Positions 52,403 through 61,473 of a DNA stretch of 64,000 bases are shown one piece after another. The translations under genes and the position numbers were made by a program. The notes beneath the pieces are model-generated. The model was not told where the DNA came from. It saw only the letters and a program-made list of their open reading frames with translations, and searched no databases. The stretch covers positions 62,001 through 126,000 of the forward strand of contig CANQKD010000001.1 of NCBI GenBank assembly GCA_947624375.1, given 5' to 3'. This stretch comes from an uncultured Clostridia bacterium (GTDB lineage: Bacteria > Bacillota > Clostridia > Oscillospirales > Ruminococcaceae). Within the stretch, counting starts at the first letter, position 1, and each line of letters starts with the position of its first letter.

Positions 52403-52486
52403 ATGAAAATAATCGTCATCAAGCCGCCTAAAGCAGTGGCAGGAGCGCTGAGACTGATATTCGGCATCAAAAAGTGTCGGAACTGA
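52403..52486 (+). CDS. spoVM: stage V sporulation protein SpoVM, 27 residues
   Basis: ATG 52403 with GGGGGT seven bases upstream encodes a 27-residue amphipathic peptide with the SpoVM pattern: MK, IKxPK (IKPPK at residues 6-10), a small-residue turn (AGA), an Arg two residues later, then FGIKK and a polar end. SpoVM of Bacillus is 26 residues, marks the curved forespore membrane by sensing positive curvature and anchors the coat ATPase SpoIVA. Its place next to rsgA-prkC-prpC is the conserved neighbourhood of spoVM in Bacillus. It converges on rsgA through a shared terminator. Confidence 0.85.
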   Translation: MKIIVIKPPKAVAGALRLIFGIKKCRN

Positions 52487-52491
52487 AAAAG

Positions 52492-52530
52492 AAACATCCG
52501 TCGGAGAAATATCTTCGGCGGATGTTTTTA
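52492..52530. terminator. terminator between convergent spoVM and rsgA
   Basis: AAACATCCG / CGGATGTTT with additional inner pairs around an A/T loop; a T-tract follows on the plus strand (TTTTTATTGC) and an A/T region on the other side, so it may serve both genes. Confidence 0.82.
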
Positions 52531-53442
52531 TTGCTTTTTATACTGTTTGTACTTCCACTCGGGAATAATCTTTGCTTCTTCATACATAGCTTTGTAGCTT
52601 TCGTGGCGTGAGGAGCATATTTTGCCCTCTGCCATAGCTTCAAGTACCGCACAGCCGCTTTCTTTGGTATGGCTGCAATTTATAAATCTGCATTTTCCCA
52701 GGAACGGTCTGAACTCGCGAAAGCATTCTGCTAAGTCTTCTTTGAAAATTATATCATACTGTGATGTATCAAAGCTTGAAAAGCCGGGTGTATCTGCAAC
52801 ATATCCCCCACCTGAAAGCTTATACAGCGAAACGTGCCGAGTTGTGTGCCTGCCTCTGCCAAGTTTGCGGCTAATTTCGGCTGTTTTTTCTTTAAGGTCG
52901 GGAAACATACCGTTGAGCAGCGTTGTTTTGCCCACCCCCGTATTGCCAGCAAACGCCGACACCTGACCGCTTATGCGCTGTTTCAGCACATCTGCAAGTG
53001 TTTCATCACCGCCGCTTATACAGAAGACCTCAACACCGCAGCCGTTGTAAAGCTCTTTAAGCTCTTCGGCAGGCGTTATATCGGTTTTCGTAAATACTAT
53101 GACAGGGTCTATATTTTTATACTCTGCAACAGCTATGAATTTATCAAGCAAAAGCAAATTCGGCGAAGGCTGACAGGACGACACAACAAGTATCAGGTTA
53201 TCGATATTAGCAAGCGGCGGACGTACAATAAAATTCCTGCGACTGCACACTTCAACGATAACGCCCCTGCCCTCGCCCGTCTGCTCTATTGAAACAACAT
53301 CACCGCAGCAGGGCGAAATGCCCTTATTTCTGAATGAGCCCCTCGCGGTACATTCATATACACTATCGGAGACATCTACAAAATAAATGCCTCCGATAAG
53401 TTTTACTATCGTACCCGAGAGTTTTATATTCTCACGGTCCAT
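52528..53442 (-). CDS. rsgA: ribosome small-subunit-dependent GTPase A
   Basis: 304 residues. Circularly permuted GTPase for late 30S maturation: N-terminal OB-fold (IVKLIGGIYFVDVSD), then G4 FTKTDITP before G1 AGNTGVGKTTLLNGMF near 172 and G3 VADTPGFSS near 215, and a C-terminal zinc site CRFINCSHTKESGC. Start ATG lies 8 bp after prkC. In Bacillus this protein (CpgA) is a PrkC phosphorylation substrate, which fits the neighbourhood. Confidence 0.96.
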   Translation of the reverse strand: MDRENIKLSGTIVKLIGGIYFVDVSDSVYECTARGSFRNKGISPCCGDVVSIEQTGEGRGVIVEVCSRRNFIVRPPLANIDNLILVVSSCQPSPNLLLLDKFIAVAEYKNIDPVIVFTKTDITPAEELKELYNGCGVEVFCISGGDETLADVLKQRISGQVSAFAGNTGVGKTTLLNGMFPDLKEKTAEISRKLGRGRHTTRHVSLYKLSGGGYVADTPGFSSFDTSQYDIIFKEDLAECFREFRPFLGKCRFINCSHTKESGCAVLEAMAEGKICSSRHESYKAMYEEAKIIPEWKYKQYKKQ

Positions 53443-53449
53443 ATAAGTT

Positions 53450-56053
53450 TTAATCTACCTTTTCAAACTTGCTTCTGTCAGCAAAGATATTTCTCGCAAA
53501 CTCAACTTCACGGTAACCGTATGTATTATCATCACCTACCGAGAAGGTAAACTCATCACCTGCATGAAATTCTTTCAGCCGCTTGGAGGGATCGGAAAGG
53601 TCATAGAAGAAACCGTCTTCTATAGCTACATAAGTGCCGGGCTCAGAAAGATCATAATAAGGTGGTTCTGCAGTTGTTACAGGAGTCGTCTCGGATTTGG
53701 TCGGTTCTGTCGTTGTCACATCAGTCGGCTCCGTTGCAGGCGGTTCGGTGACAGGCGGCTCAGTAACAGGAGGAGTTGTAACTTCTGCAACGCCCTCAAC
53801 AGTTATATTAAGGTTGCCTGTAACTTCCTTTACGGTATAAGTGCCGTCTGCGTTCTTAGAAACAGCCGAGCCGTTTACTCTTACCACCATAGCGCTTGAA
53901 TTAAACCCGCTGTCTACACTTACAGAGAATGTGTAATCGCTGCCCTCGGTAACTGTTTCTGCACCTGCGAACTTTACACCTGCAGTCTGTGTGAAGTTTA
54001 CCGTATAGCTTGCCTTTGTGGTAGTTTCGACTATCTTGATAAATGCATCTTTATCAACAGAAGTCTGTGTAGCGGTCTTAGCCGAGAAATCGGCAGTGAA
54101 CACAGCATACTTTACAGCCTTGCTGGTCTTGTCGTTTACAGCCTCTACCATGAGAGTCTGCACGCCGGTTCCTGTAACGTTCTTTATCGTAATATTAGTG
54201 CCTGCATAATATTCAGCTTTTTCAACAGTTGAATGCTGAATTATCGAGCCGGAATCATTATACACGTTGAATGTGAACGAACCGCTTGCCCCGGCAGGTA
54301 TAGGCACTGAAAGATCTACAGAGCCTGCGCCCTCAACACCCGTTGAAACGCCTATTATTATTTCCTTGTCACGAGGTATCGAAGTGCCCTCTGTAACGCT
54401 CTGGCTTACTACCGTTCCCTTTGCAGGATCTTTTACATCAACATCTTTGAACTTGATATTTGTAAATCTCTTTGCTGCAAGAGCTTCCTGAGCCTCTTCT
54501 TTTGTAAGACCTATTACCTTGGGCATCTCGGAGCTGTTTGAAAGAGGTCCGTAGCTTACATATACAACTATTGTTGAGCCTGCTTCCGCACTTGTGCCGC
54601 TTTCGGGGTCTACTTTGAATATAACGTCCACATCGTATTCATCGCTCCAGTCGGACATTTTCTTTACTTCAAAGCCCAGCTGCTTCAATTCATTTTCGAT
54701 AGAATCGCTGTACTTGTGACCTACAAGATCTTCGGGCACCTGTATCATTCTTGGTCCTTTGCTGACCTTTACACTGACGTTTATGCCCTTATTTGACGTC
54801 TTGCCCTCTGCAACGCTCTGGTCGAATATCAGACCTTCGCCGTATTCGGAATTGTACTCCTCAACGACGTTGAAATTGATCATATCTTTATACTGCTCAG
54901 CAGCCTGCGTATAAACAGTATTTATAAGGTTAGGCATTTCAAAAGAACCGTCATCGGAAGACTTGTTGAACTTGCTTATTACGCCGAAAATTACAACACA
55001 CGCGATGATAACTACTGCAACAGCCGAAGCGCAAAGTATCGGGAAGACATAGCTTTTTCTGGGTTCTTCCTCTTCCTCGTCGTCATACTCGTCGTCGTAC
55101 TCGTCATCATCTTCTTCCTCGTATTTCCTGGAGGCAGCAGGCGTTACCGGTGTGAAGTACTTTGTGCCGCCTTCGCTGTCTTCTTCCTCCTCATCTTCAC
55201 GGGGGATATATCCGAAAACTACCGACTGATCCATCTTGAAAGTATCGATATCCTTTATCATCTCGGCGGCTGACTGATAACGCTTTGCAGGCTCTTTTTC
55301 AACAGCGTGCATAACTATCTCTTCAAGAGCCTCCGGTATAGAAGGCACATATGTACGCGGGTATGTAGGCTGATCCTGCATATGCATAAGAGCCACAGAC
55401 ACGGGATTTTCACCATCGAACATTTTTCTTCCCGTGAGCATTTCATACAGCATAACACCTACGGAGTATATATCGCTTCTTTCATCGGTATAATCTCCGC
55501 TTGCCTGCTCGGGCGAGATATAGTGCACCGAGCCTATGGTCTTTTCTGACATTGTCTTGCCGTCAACTCTTGAAAACCTGGCAATACCAAAGTCCATGAC
55601 CTTTATAGTGCCGTCAGCAAACAGCATAATGTTCTGCGGCTTTATGTCACGGTGTATAATTCCCCTGTCGTGCGCATGCTGCAATGCTCTGAGTATCTGC
55701 GTTATAAAGTGCAGTGCATCTTTCCAGCGCAGTGCGCCCTGCTGCTCGATAAATTCCTTCAGCGTTATACCATCGATATACTCCATAACGATAAACTGAA
55801 TGTCATCGTTAAAACCAACGTCGTATATCTTTACGATATTGGGGTGCGAGAGTACCGCAATAGCCTTGCTCTCGTTCCTGAAACGCTTCAGAAACTCCTC
55901 GTTCTCGGAAAACTCGGGCTTGAGTATCTTCACAGCGACAACTCTGTTTTCCATAATGTCAACTGCCTTGTATACGTCCGCCATTCCGCCGATGCCGATA
56001 AGCTCCGTTATTTCGTATCTTCCGTCAAGCTTTTTGCCGATATTAAGATCCAT
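53450..56053 (-). CDS. prkC: PASTA-domain Ser/Thr protein kinase with long extracytoplasmic tail
   Basis: 867 residues from ATG 56053 (AGGAG eight bases upstream). Kinase domain 10-275: glycine loop GIGGMADVY, VAVK, HRDIKPQN near 135, DFGIAR, SPEQ. A strongly acidic juxtamembrane stretch (Asp/Glu/Tyr, about 305-330) precedes one membrane helix near 340-360. Outside are three PASTA repeats (about 370-570), which bind muropeptides or lipid II, then about 290 additional residues: a beta domain, an Ig-like segment, a Thr/Pro linker with VTEPPVTEPPATEP and a final 60-residue domain. PrkC normally ends soon after its PASTA repeats, so the tail is unusual. Confidence 0.95.
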   Translation of the reverse strand: MDLNIGKKLDGRYEITELIGIGGMADVYKAVDIMENRVVAVKILKPEFSENEEFLKRFRNESKAIAVLSHPNIVKIYDVGFNDDIQFIVMEYIDGITLKEFIEQQGALRWKDALHFITQILRALQHAHDRGIIHRDIKPQNIMLFADGTIKVMDFGIARFSRVDGKTMSEKTIGSVHYISPEQASGDYTDERSDIYSVGVMLYEMLTGRKMFDGENPVSVALMHMQDQPTYPRTYVPSIPEALEEIVMHAVEKEPAKRYQSAAEMIKDIDTFKMDQSVVFGYIPREDEEEEDSEGGTKYFTPVTPAASRKYEEEDDDEYDDEYDDEEEEEPRKSYVFPILCASAVAVVIIACVVIFGVISKFNKSSDDGSFEMPNLINTVYTQAAEQYKDMINFNVVEEYNSEYGEGLIFDQSVAEGKTSNKGINVSVKVSKGPRMIQVPEDLVGHKYSDSIENELKQLGFEVKKMSDWSDEYDVDVIFKVDPESGTSAEAGSTIVVYVSYGPLSNSSEMPKVIGLTKEEAQEALAAKRFTNIKFKDVDVKDPAKGTVVSQSVTEGTSIPRDKEIIIGVSTGVEGAGSVDLSVPIPAGASGSFTFNVYNDSGSIIQHSTVEKAEYYAGTNITIKNVTGTGVQTLMVEAVNDKTSKAVKYAVFTADFSAKTATQTSVDKDAFIKIVETTTKASYTVNFTQTAGVKFAGAETVTEGSDYTFSVSVDSGFNSSAMVVRVNGSAVSKNADGTYTVKEVTGNLNITVEGVAEVTTPPVTEPPVTEPPATEPTDVTTTEPTKSETTPVTTAEPPYYDLSEPGTYVAIEDGFFYDLSDPSKRLKEFHAGDEFTFSVGDDNTYGYREVEFARNIFADRSKFEKVD

Positions 56054-56080
56054 TGATTTCACTCCTATATATTAGTTATA

Positions 56081-56830
56081 TCAATCGTAATTACAGATCA
56101 TGGCGAGGGTTATATTATCCTTGCCACCCTGAGAATTAACATAGTCAATAAGCCCGGCGACAACTTTATCGCCTTTCTCTTTGTTCTCTGACCGCGCGTG
56201 TATAGCTTCATACAGCATATCGTCACTGCAATAGTTTGAAAGACCGTCGCTGCATAAAATTATCTCGTCCCCGCGCGAAATATCTATCTCGAAGAAATCT
56301 ACCTCAACTTCTTTTTCAACGCCGACAGCTTTTGTTATATAGTGCCGCATATCGTGTGTGGAGATCTCTTCTTTATTTATTTTGCCCTGCTCGTAAAGCA
56401 TCTCAACGTAGGTATGGTCAACTGTTACCTGCTCAATGCCGCCAGAAGAAAGATGATAAGCTCTTGAATCGCCAACACTTGCGATATATGCAATATCGTC
56501 TTTCACTATAGCCGCTACACAGGTAGTGCCCATGCCCTTTTTCTCCTGCTCCTCGGCAGCCTTTTTGTATATCAGCGTATTCGCCGCCGATACCGCCGTA
56601 ACCAACAGATTCTTCATGCTCATCGGGCTGAAAGTGCTGCGGTAATTCTGCTTTATCCTGTCATGAACAGCATTTACCGCAATACTGCTTGCAAGGCTGC
56701 CAAAGCCTGCACCGCCCATGCCGTCGCAAACCACAGCGCACACAGCGCCGTCATCGAACGAGCTGAACAAAAAGCTGTCCTGGTTCTCTTTGCGTTTCAT
56801 ACCAATATCACTTGCCGCACAAACAAACAA
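56081..56830 (-). CDS. prpC: PP2C-type Ser/Thr phosphatase
   Basis: 249 residues. Metal-dependent phosphatase that reverses PrkC. Motifs: SDIGMKRKENQDS near 8-20, VVCDGMGGAGFGSLAS near 35, SVGDSRAYHL near 118, and the C-terminal GGKDNITL. The start is TTG 56830, with AAGGGGTGA eight bases upstream; an internal ATG would cut off the first metal-binding strand. It lies 27 bp before prkC in the usual phosphatase-kinase order. Confidence 0.95.
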   Translation of the reverse strand: MFVCAASDIGMKRKENQDSFLFSSFDDGAVCAVVCDGMGGAGFGSLASSIAVNAVHDRIKQNYRSTFSPMSMKNLLVTAVSAANTLIYKKAAEEQEKKGMGTTCVAAIVKDDIAYIASVGDSRAYHLSSGGIEQVTVDHTYVEMLYEQGKINKEEISTHDMRHYITKAVGVEKEVEVDFFEIDISRGDEIILCSDGLSNYCSDDMLYEAIHARSENKEKGDKVVAGLIDYVNSQGGKDNITLAMICNYD

Positions 56831-56882
56831 AATATGTCACCCCTTTATGTCAGAAAGCGAACAAAGCCGCCTGATAATATAC

Positions 56883-57932
56883 CTATATGCCATACTGTCT
56901 TCTCAGCTGACCGCAGGCCGCGTTTATGTCCGCGCCCAAAGTACGCCTTACAGTAACATTCATTTTAAACTTTTCCAGTGTTTCCTTAAATCTCATTGTT
57001 GACCGCCTTGACGACCTGTAATCCCTCTCGTCTATTTTATTTACGGGAATAAGATTCACATGGCACATCATGCCGTCTAAAAGGTCTGCCAGTTTTCTGG
57101 CATCTTCATAGCTGTCATTCACGCCCTCTATCACCGCGTACTCAAAACTTACGCGTCTGCCTGTGGCTTTGAAGTAATCTCGGCAGGCGGTGACAAGCTC
57201 ATATATATCATATTTATTATTCACAGGCATTATACTGCTTCGCGACTCGTTATCCGCAGAATGGAGAGATACCGAAAGTGTAATGCCCAGTTTAAGTTTG
57301 GCAAGCTCGTATATCTTCGGTACTATCCCACAGGTAGAAAGCGAAATGTGCCGCAGACTTATATTCATACCCTCGGGTGAAGAAATAAGCTCAAAAAACC
57401 TTACCACGTTATCGTAATTATCAAGCGGCTCGCCTATGCCCATAAGCACTACTCCGGAAATTTTCCTTCCGCTGTCGCGCTGGGCGGTGTATATCTGCAT
57501 AAGCATTTCAGACGGCAGAAGGTTCCTGCAAAAGCCTGCCTTTGTTGAAGCGCAGAAGCTGCACCCCATTTTGCACCCCACCTGTGTTGATATACACAAC
57601 GTGTTGCCGTGCTCATATTCCATAAGAACAGACTCAACGTGCTCGCCGTCATAAAGCCTATATAGATATTTTAACGTATTATCGGTACAAGAGGCAAGCC
57701 TTTTAGCAATAAATAGTGAATTTACACAAAAAATTTCGTCCAGCCTTACTCTTAACTGTGCAGAAAGATTGGTCATAGAGGAAAAATCGACCACTTGCTT
57801 AACGTGCAGCCACTGATATATCTGTTTCGCCCTGAATTTCTTTTCACCCATGCTTTCGATCATTTCTTCAAGCTCGGGCAAAGTCATGCTGAGAATGTCG
57901 GTTTTACCGTTTATCAAAATAGTCTGCCGCAT
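56883..57932 (-). CDS. rlmN: 23S rRNA (adenine2503-C2)-methyltransferase
   Basis: 349 residues from ATG 57932 (GAGGTG upstream). Radical-SAM enzyme with CxxxCxxC in VGCKMGCSFCAST near 117-125, GIGEPLDNYDNV, and the SAM-binding LSVSLHSADNESRS; the catalytic C-terminal Cys in VRRTLGADINAACGQL is present. It methylates A2503 of 23S rRNA and A37 of some tRNAs. It lies 17 bp after rsmB and 50 bp before prpC in the conserved cluster. Confidence 0.96.
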   Translation of the reverse strand: MRQTILINGKTDILSMTLPELEEMIESMGEKKFRAKQIYQWLHVKQVVDFSSMTNLSAQLRVRLDEIFCVNSLFIAKRLASCTDNTLKYLYRLYDGEHVESVLMEYEHGNTLCISTQVGCKMGCSFCASTKAGFCRNLLPSEMLMQIYTAQRDSGRKISGVVLMGIGEPLDNYDNVVRFFELISSPEGMNISLRHISLSTCGIVPKIYELAKLKLGITLSVSLHSADNESRSSIMPVNNKYDIYELVTACRDYFKATGRRVSFEYAVIEGVNDSYEDARKLADLLDGMMCHVNLIPVNKIDERDYRSSRRSTMRFKETLEKFKMNVTVRRTLGADINAACGQLRRQYGI

Positions 57933-57948
57933 AGCACACCTCTTTATG

Positions 57949-59262
57949 TCAACCATCTTTTTTAAGCTTTGCGATAAAGAAACCGTCACCGCCGAACATA
58001 TCCGGTGTCATAGTCACAAACGGTTCTTTCAGCCCCAGATCATCACAAACATTTACAGGCGTGAAGCCTTTGTTTTCCTGCAAAAACTTTTCTGCCACCT
58101 GCTCGTTTTCTGCCTTTGATACTGTACAGGTAGAATACACAAGCACGCCGCCGTCTTTTACATACTGCGCCGATGTTTTAAGTATATCGTACTGTATCTC
58201 CGGCAGCCGTGCAAGCTCTTCGGGCTTTTTATACTTTATCTCGGGCTTGCGCCTTATTACCCCAAGTCCCGAGCACACAACATCGCAGAGCACTTTATCA
58301 GCCTTTGGCAAAGAAGCATTTATCTTTCGCGCGTCGTTGACCGCAGCTGTAATGCACTTTATACCCAGCCTTTCAGCACCGCTTTTTATAAGCGAAACTC
58401 TTTTTTCATGTAGATCAAAGGCGTACAAACTGCCGCTGTCTTTCATAAGCTGGGCGCAGGTAAACGCCTTTCCGCCCGGCGCGGAGCATACATCTATCAA
58501 AGTGTCGCCCTCTTTGGGGTCAAGCGCCATACAGCATAACTGCGAAGATATATCCTGAACGTGGAACAGCCCGCTTTTAAAGGCTAGCGTATTTTCAATA
58601 TCTCCGCCGCTGAGAAGCTGCACACAATCGGGTATCTTATCATTCACAGCGGCTTTATAGCCGTCTTGCGAAAGCGCATCGACCAGCTGCTGAGCAGAGC
58701 ATTTCAAAGTATTTGCTCTCAGTGTTACAGGCGGCTTGCCCACAGAGCTTTCCAAAAGCGAAAGAGCCGTTTTTTCGCCGTATTCATCAAGCCATTTATG
58801 TACGAGCCATCGTGGGCTCGAATATTCAAGTGAGAGCTCGTCTTCACGGTCTTTCGGCGTTGGCAGCGGCATACCGTCTCTGATAAAGCTTCTCAGAACG
58901 CCGTTTACAAAACCTGCCGCCGAGGGATTTTTCATCATATGCTTTACAAGCCTTACCGACTCATTCACCGCAGCGCTCGGAGGTACCGACTTCATATACA
59001 AAAGCTGATACAGCCCCATTTGCAGCACGCACACAGCCTCGTTTGAGAGCTTGTCCATCGGTATTTTAGAACGCTCCGCAATTATCCTGTCAAGCGTTAC
59101 GAGCCTTTCCAGAGTGCCGTATGCCAGAGCCGCCGCAAAGCGTTTTTCTTCATCTGAAAGCGCACCCTTGCTTATATAGCTGTCAAACGCGATGTTTGAA
59201 TACGCGCCGCTGTGTCTGCAATTGTAAAGCAAGTGATACGCTGTTTCTCTCGGGTCTGCCAT
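57949..59262 (-). CDS. rsmB: 16S rRNA (cytosine967-C5)-methyltransferase
   Basis: 437 residues from ATG 59262, one base after the upstream stop codon. An N-terminal NusB-like helical domain (ADPRETAYHLLYNCRHSGAY, residues 1-140), then a Rossmann methyltransferase with DVCSAPGGKAFTCAQ near 255, KVLCDVVCSGLGVIRRKPE containing the catalytic Cys pair region (DVVCSG) and YSTCTVSKAENE. Uses SAM to make m5C967. Weak own ribosome site suggests coupling to the Zn peptidase gene. Confidence 0.95.
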   Translation of the reverse strand: MADPRETAYHLLYNCRHSGAYSNIAFDSYISKGALSDEEKRFAAALAYGTLERLVTLDRIIAERSKIPMDKLSNEAVCVLQMGLYQLLYMKSVPPSAAVNESVRLVKHMMKNPSAAGFVNGVLRSFIRDGMPLPTPKDREDELSLEYSSPRWLVHKWLDEYGEKTALSLLESSVGKPPVTLRANTLKCSAQQLVDALSQDGYKAAVNDKIPDCVQLLSGGDIENTLAFKSGLFHVQDISSQLCCMALDPKEGDTLIDVCSAPGGKAFTCAQLMKDSGSLYAFDLHEKRVSLIKSGAERLGIKCITAAVNDARKINASLPKADKVLCDVVCSGLGVIRRKPEIKYKKPEELARLPEIQYDILKTSAQYVKDGGVLVYSTCTVSKAENEQVAEKFLQENKGFTPVNVCDDLGLKEPFVTMTPDMFGGDGFFIAKLKKDG

Positions 59263-59263
59263 A

Positions 59264-59998
59264 CTATCTTCGGCGGTTGTTGCTTCTGCCGGCAACTATG
59301 ATGAACAGCCGCAAAAGCGTCATAAGTGTGGAAGCCAGAGCCGCAACATAGGTAAGCGCGGCAGCCGAAAGCACCTTTCTTGCGCCTACAAGCTCATCGG
59401 GCTGTAGTATATCATAGCTTTCAAGCGTTTTTAAAGCGCGCGAACTTGCGTTGAACTCAACAGGCAGCGTAACAAACTGAAAAACAGCTACCAGTGCATA
59501 CAGCGCCACGCCGAAAAATGCTATCCTTATGCCTGTGTCATTGTTTGAGTTATACGAAAAGCCTGCAATTACAAGACCTATCATTATAAACAAAGTTGAA
59601 AACCTTGCGCCGAAATTCGTTATCGGTATTATCGCCGAGCGGATCTTTATCGGCACATAGCCTTCCGAATGCTGCAGCGCGTGACCGCACTCATGCGCCG
59701 CAACGCCTATAGCCGCCACCGAAGTGCTGTCAAACACCGAATCGGAAAGGTGAACGGTATTGTCTGTAGGGTTGAAGTTATCGGTCAGCTGTCCGGGTAT
59801 CCTCTCGATGTTCACATTGTTAAGTCCGTTGCTGTCAAGTATCATTCTTGCCACCTGCGCTGCCGTATACCCTTTTCGGCTGTAGTATGTTGAATACTTT
59901 TTGTACGATGAATTTACCTTGCTCTGCGCATACAGTGCAAACAGTATGGCAGGTATCATCAGCAGTATAGTCCAGTCATACCAATATACGAACGGCAT
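59264..59998 (-). CDS. membrane zinc metallopeptidase, YugP family
   Basis: 244 residues. N-terminal membrane helix (WTILLMIPAILFALYAQ), then a HExxH-type site in GVAAHECGHALQHSEG near 105, and two or three further hydrophobic helices. This is the plan of the neutral zinc metallopeptidase family PF04298 (Bacillus YugP), function unknown. Its position between fmt and rsmB is common in Clostridia. Confidence 0.9.
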   Translation of the reverse strand: MPFVYWYDWTILLMIPAILFALYAQSKVNSSYKKYSTYYSRKGYTAAQVARMILDSNGLNNVNIERIPGQLTDNFNPTDNTVHLSDSVFDSTSVAAIGVAAHECGHALQHSEGYVPIKIRSAIIPITNFGARFSTLFIMIGLVIAGFSYNSNNDTGIRIAFFGVALYALVAVFQFVTLPVEFNASSRALKTLESYDILQPDELVGARKVLSAAALTYVAALASTLMTLLRLFIIVAGRSNNRRR

Positions 59999-60038
59999 TT
60001 AGATCTTCCTTTCAAAAAGAACAAAATTCACTAAAAAA

Positions 60039-60971
60039 TTACATATTGCCTATCATCTCGCCGTCGGTGAGGTGTCTGCCTCTTACAAAATCTTCCGACG
60101 ACATTCTCTTAGCGCCCTCTGCCTGCACAACAACGAACCTTACGCTTCCTTTTCCGCAGGCTACTATAAATTTTTCGGCATTTATAAGCTGCCCCGGTGC
60201 GCCCTGTATCTCGTCCTCGCTGACAAGCTCGCTTTTATATACCTTTATGCGCTTGCCCCTCACGCTTGTAACGGCGCACGGCCAGTCTGAAAGACCGCAG
60301 ATATGCTTATTTACTGTATACGCATCTTTAGTAAAATCTATCTCGCACATATCCTTGCTCAGCATCGGCGCATAGCTTGAAAGCTCGTCGTTTTGTGGTA
60401 TCGGTGTAAGCTCTGACAGCCTTTCAAGCGCATCGACCATAAGCTGCGCGCCCATTTGCGAAAGCCTGTCAAAAAGCTCGGCAGAAGTTTCGTTAATGCC
60501 TATATCTGTCTCACTTTGCAGCAGAATATCTCCCGTGTCAAGGCCCTCGCCCATCTGCATTACCGTAATGCCTGTTACCCTGTCGCCGTTGAGAACACTT
60601 CTCTGTATCGGCGCAGCGCCTCTGTACTTGGGCAGCAGCGAGCCGTGAACGTTTATACAGCCAAACTTAGGAAATTCAAGCACTTCTTTCGGCAGTATCT
60701 TTCCGTATGCAGCCACTATTATCAGATCGGGCTGATATCTGCTCAATATTTCCACGGCAATATCGGGGGCTTTTTTAAGGCTTTCCGGCTGATGAACGGG
60801 CGTGCCGTGCTGTAAAGCCAGTTCCTTTACAGGCGACGCTTTCATTTTGTAGCCTCTGCCTGTAGGTTTGTCCGGCTGCGTAAACACAGCGCACACCTCA
60901 TGTTCACTGTTATAAAGCGCCTGAAGCGTAGGAACGGCAAAATCAGGCGTTCCCATAAAAACGATCTTCAT
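60039..60971 (-). CDS. fmt: methionyl-tRNA formyltransferase
   Basis: 310 residues. Formylates initiator Met-tRNA with 10-formyl-THF. N-terminal formyltransferase domain has VFMGTPDFAVPTL (4-16), the catalytic INVHGSLLPKYRGAAP near 107-122 and the later FDRLSQMGAQLM; a C-terminal tRNA-binding domain of about 100 residues follows. It is after def in the usual pair, here with the order def-fmt on the minus strand. Confidence 0.97.
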   Translation of the reverse strand: MKIVFMGTPDFAVPTLQALYNSEHEVCAVFTQPDKPTGRGYKMKASPVKELALQHGTPVHQPESLKKAPDIAVEILSRYQPDLIIVAAYGKILPKEVLEFPKFGCINVHGSLLPKYRGAAPIQRSVLNGDRVTGITVMQMGEGLDTGDILLQSETDIGINETSAELFDRLSQMGAQLMVDALERLSELTPIPQNDELSSYAPMLSKDMCEIDFTKDAYTVNKHICGLSDWPCAVTSVRGKRIKVYKSELVSEDEIQGAPGQLINAEKFIVACGKGSVRFVVVQAEGAKRMSSEDFVRGRHLTDGEMIGNM

Positions 60972-61006
60972 AAAACATACTCCGTCTTTGAAATTATTGT
61001 ATGCAG

Positions 61007-61459
61007 TTATCTTTCAACGTATTCTTCAATAAGGTCAACAAACAGTCTGCCCTCAAGGTGATCCAGCTCATGGCAGACGGCTCTTGCAAAAAGACCCTCT
61101 ACTTCTTTTTTATACCATATGCCGTTTCTGTCCTGCGCTTTGAACTTGACCTGCATAGGTCTTGTAACATAGCCCCACTCGTTAGGGCAAGAAAGGCAGC
61201 CTTCAACATCTCTCTGTGTGCCCGATGATTCCAGTATTTCGGGATTTATAAGCTCATAGTAGCCCTCGCCTGCATCGATAACACAAATTCTTTTGAGAAA
61301 CCCCACCTGCGGAGCTGCAAGACCCACACCGTCGGCGGCTGAAAGCGTTTCGTGCATATCGTCAAGAAGTTTTGCAAGTTTTTCGTCAAACGCCGTTACG
61401 GGCTTGCACACCTTGTGAAGTATAGGTTCTGATTTATTGAATATTATCCTCTTAGCCAT
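61007..61459 (-). CDS. def: peptide deformylase
   Basis: 150 residues. All three PDF motifs are present: GVGLAAPQVG near 44, EGCLSCPN with the Cys ligand near 88, and VCHELDHLEG with the two His ligands near 130. Removes formyl from nascent N-terminal Met, paired functionally with fmt. 35 bp separate it from fmt. Confidence 0.97.
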   Translation of the reverse strand: MAKRIIFNKSEPILHKVCKPVTAFDEKLAKLLDDMHETLSAADGVGLAAPQVGFLKRICVIDAGEGYYELINPEILESSGTQRDVEGCLSCPNEWGYVTRPMQVKFKAQDRNGIWYKKEVEGLFARAVCHELDHLEGRLFVDLIEEYVER

Positions 61460-61473
61460 ATTAACACCCTTTT

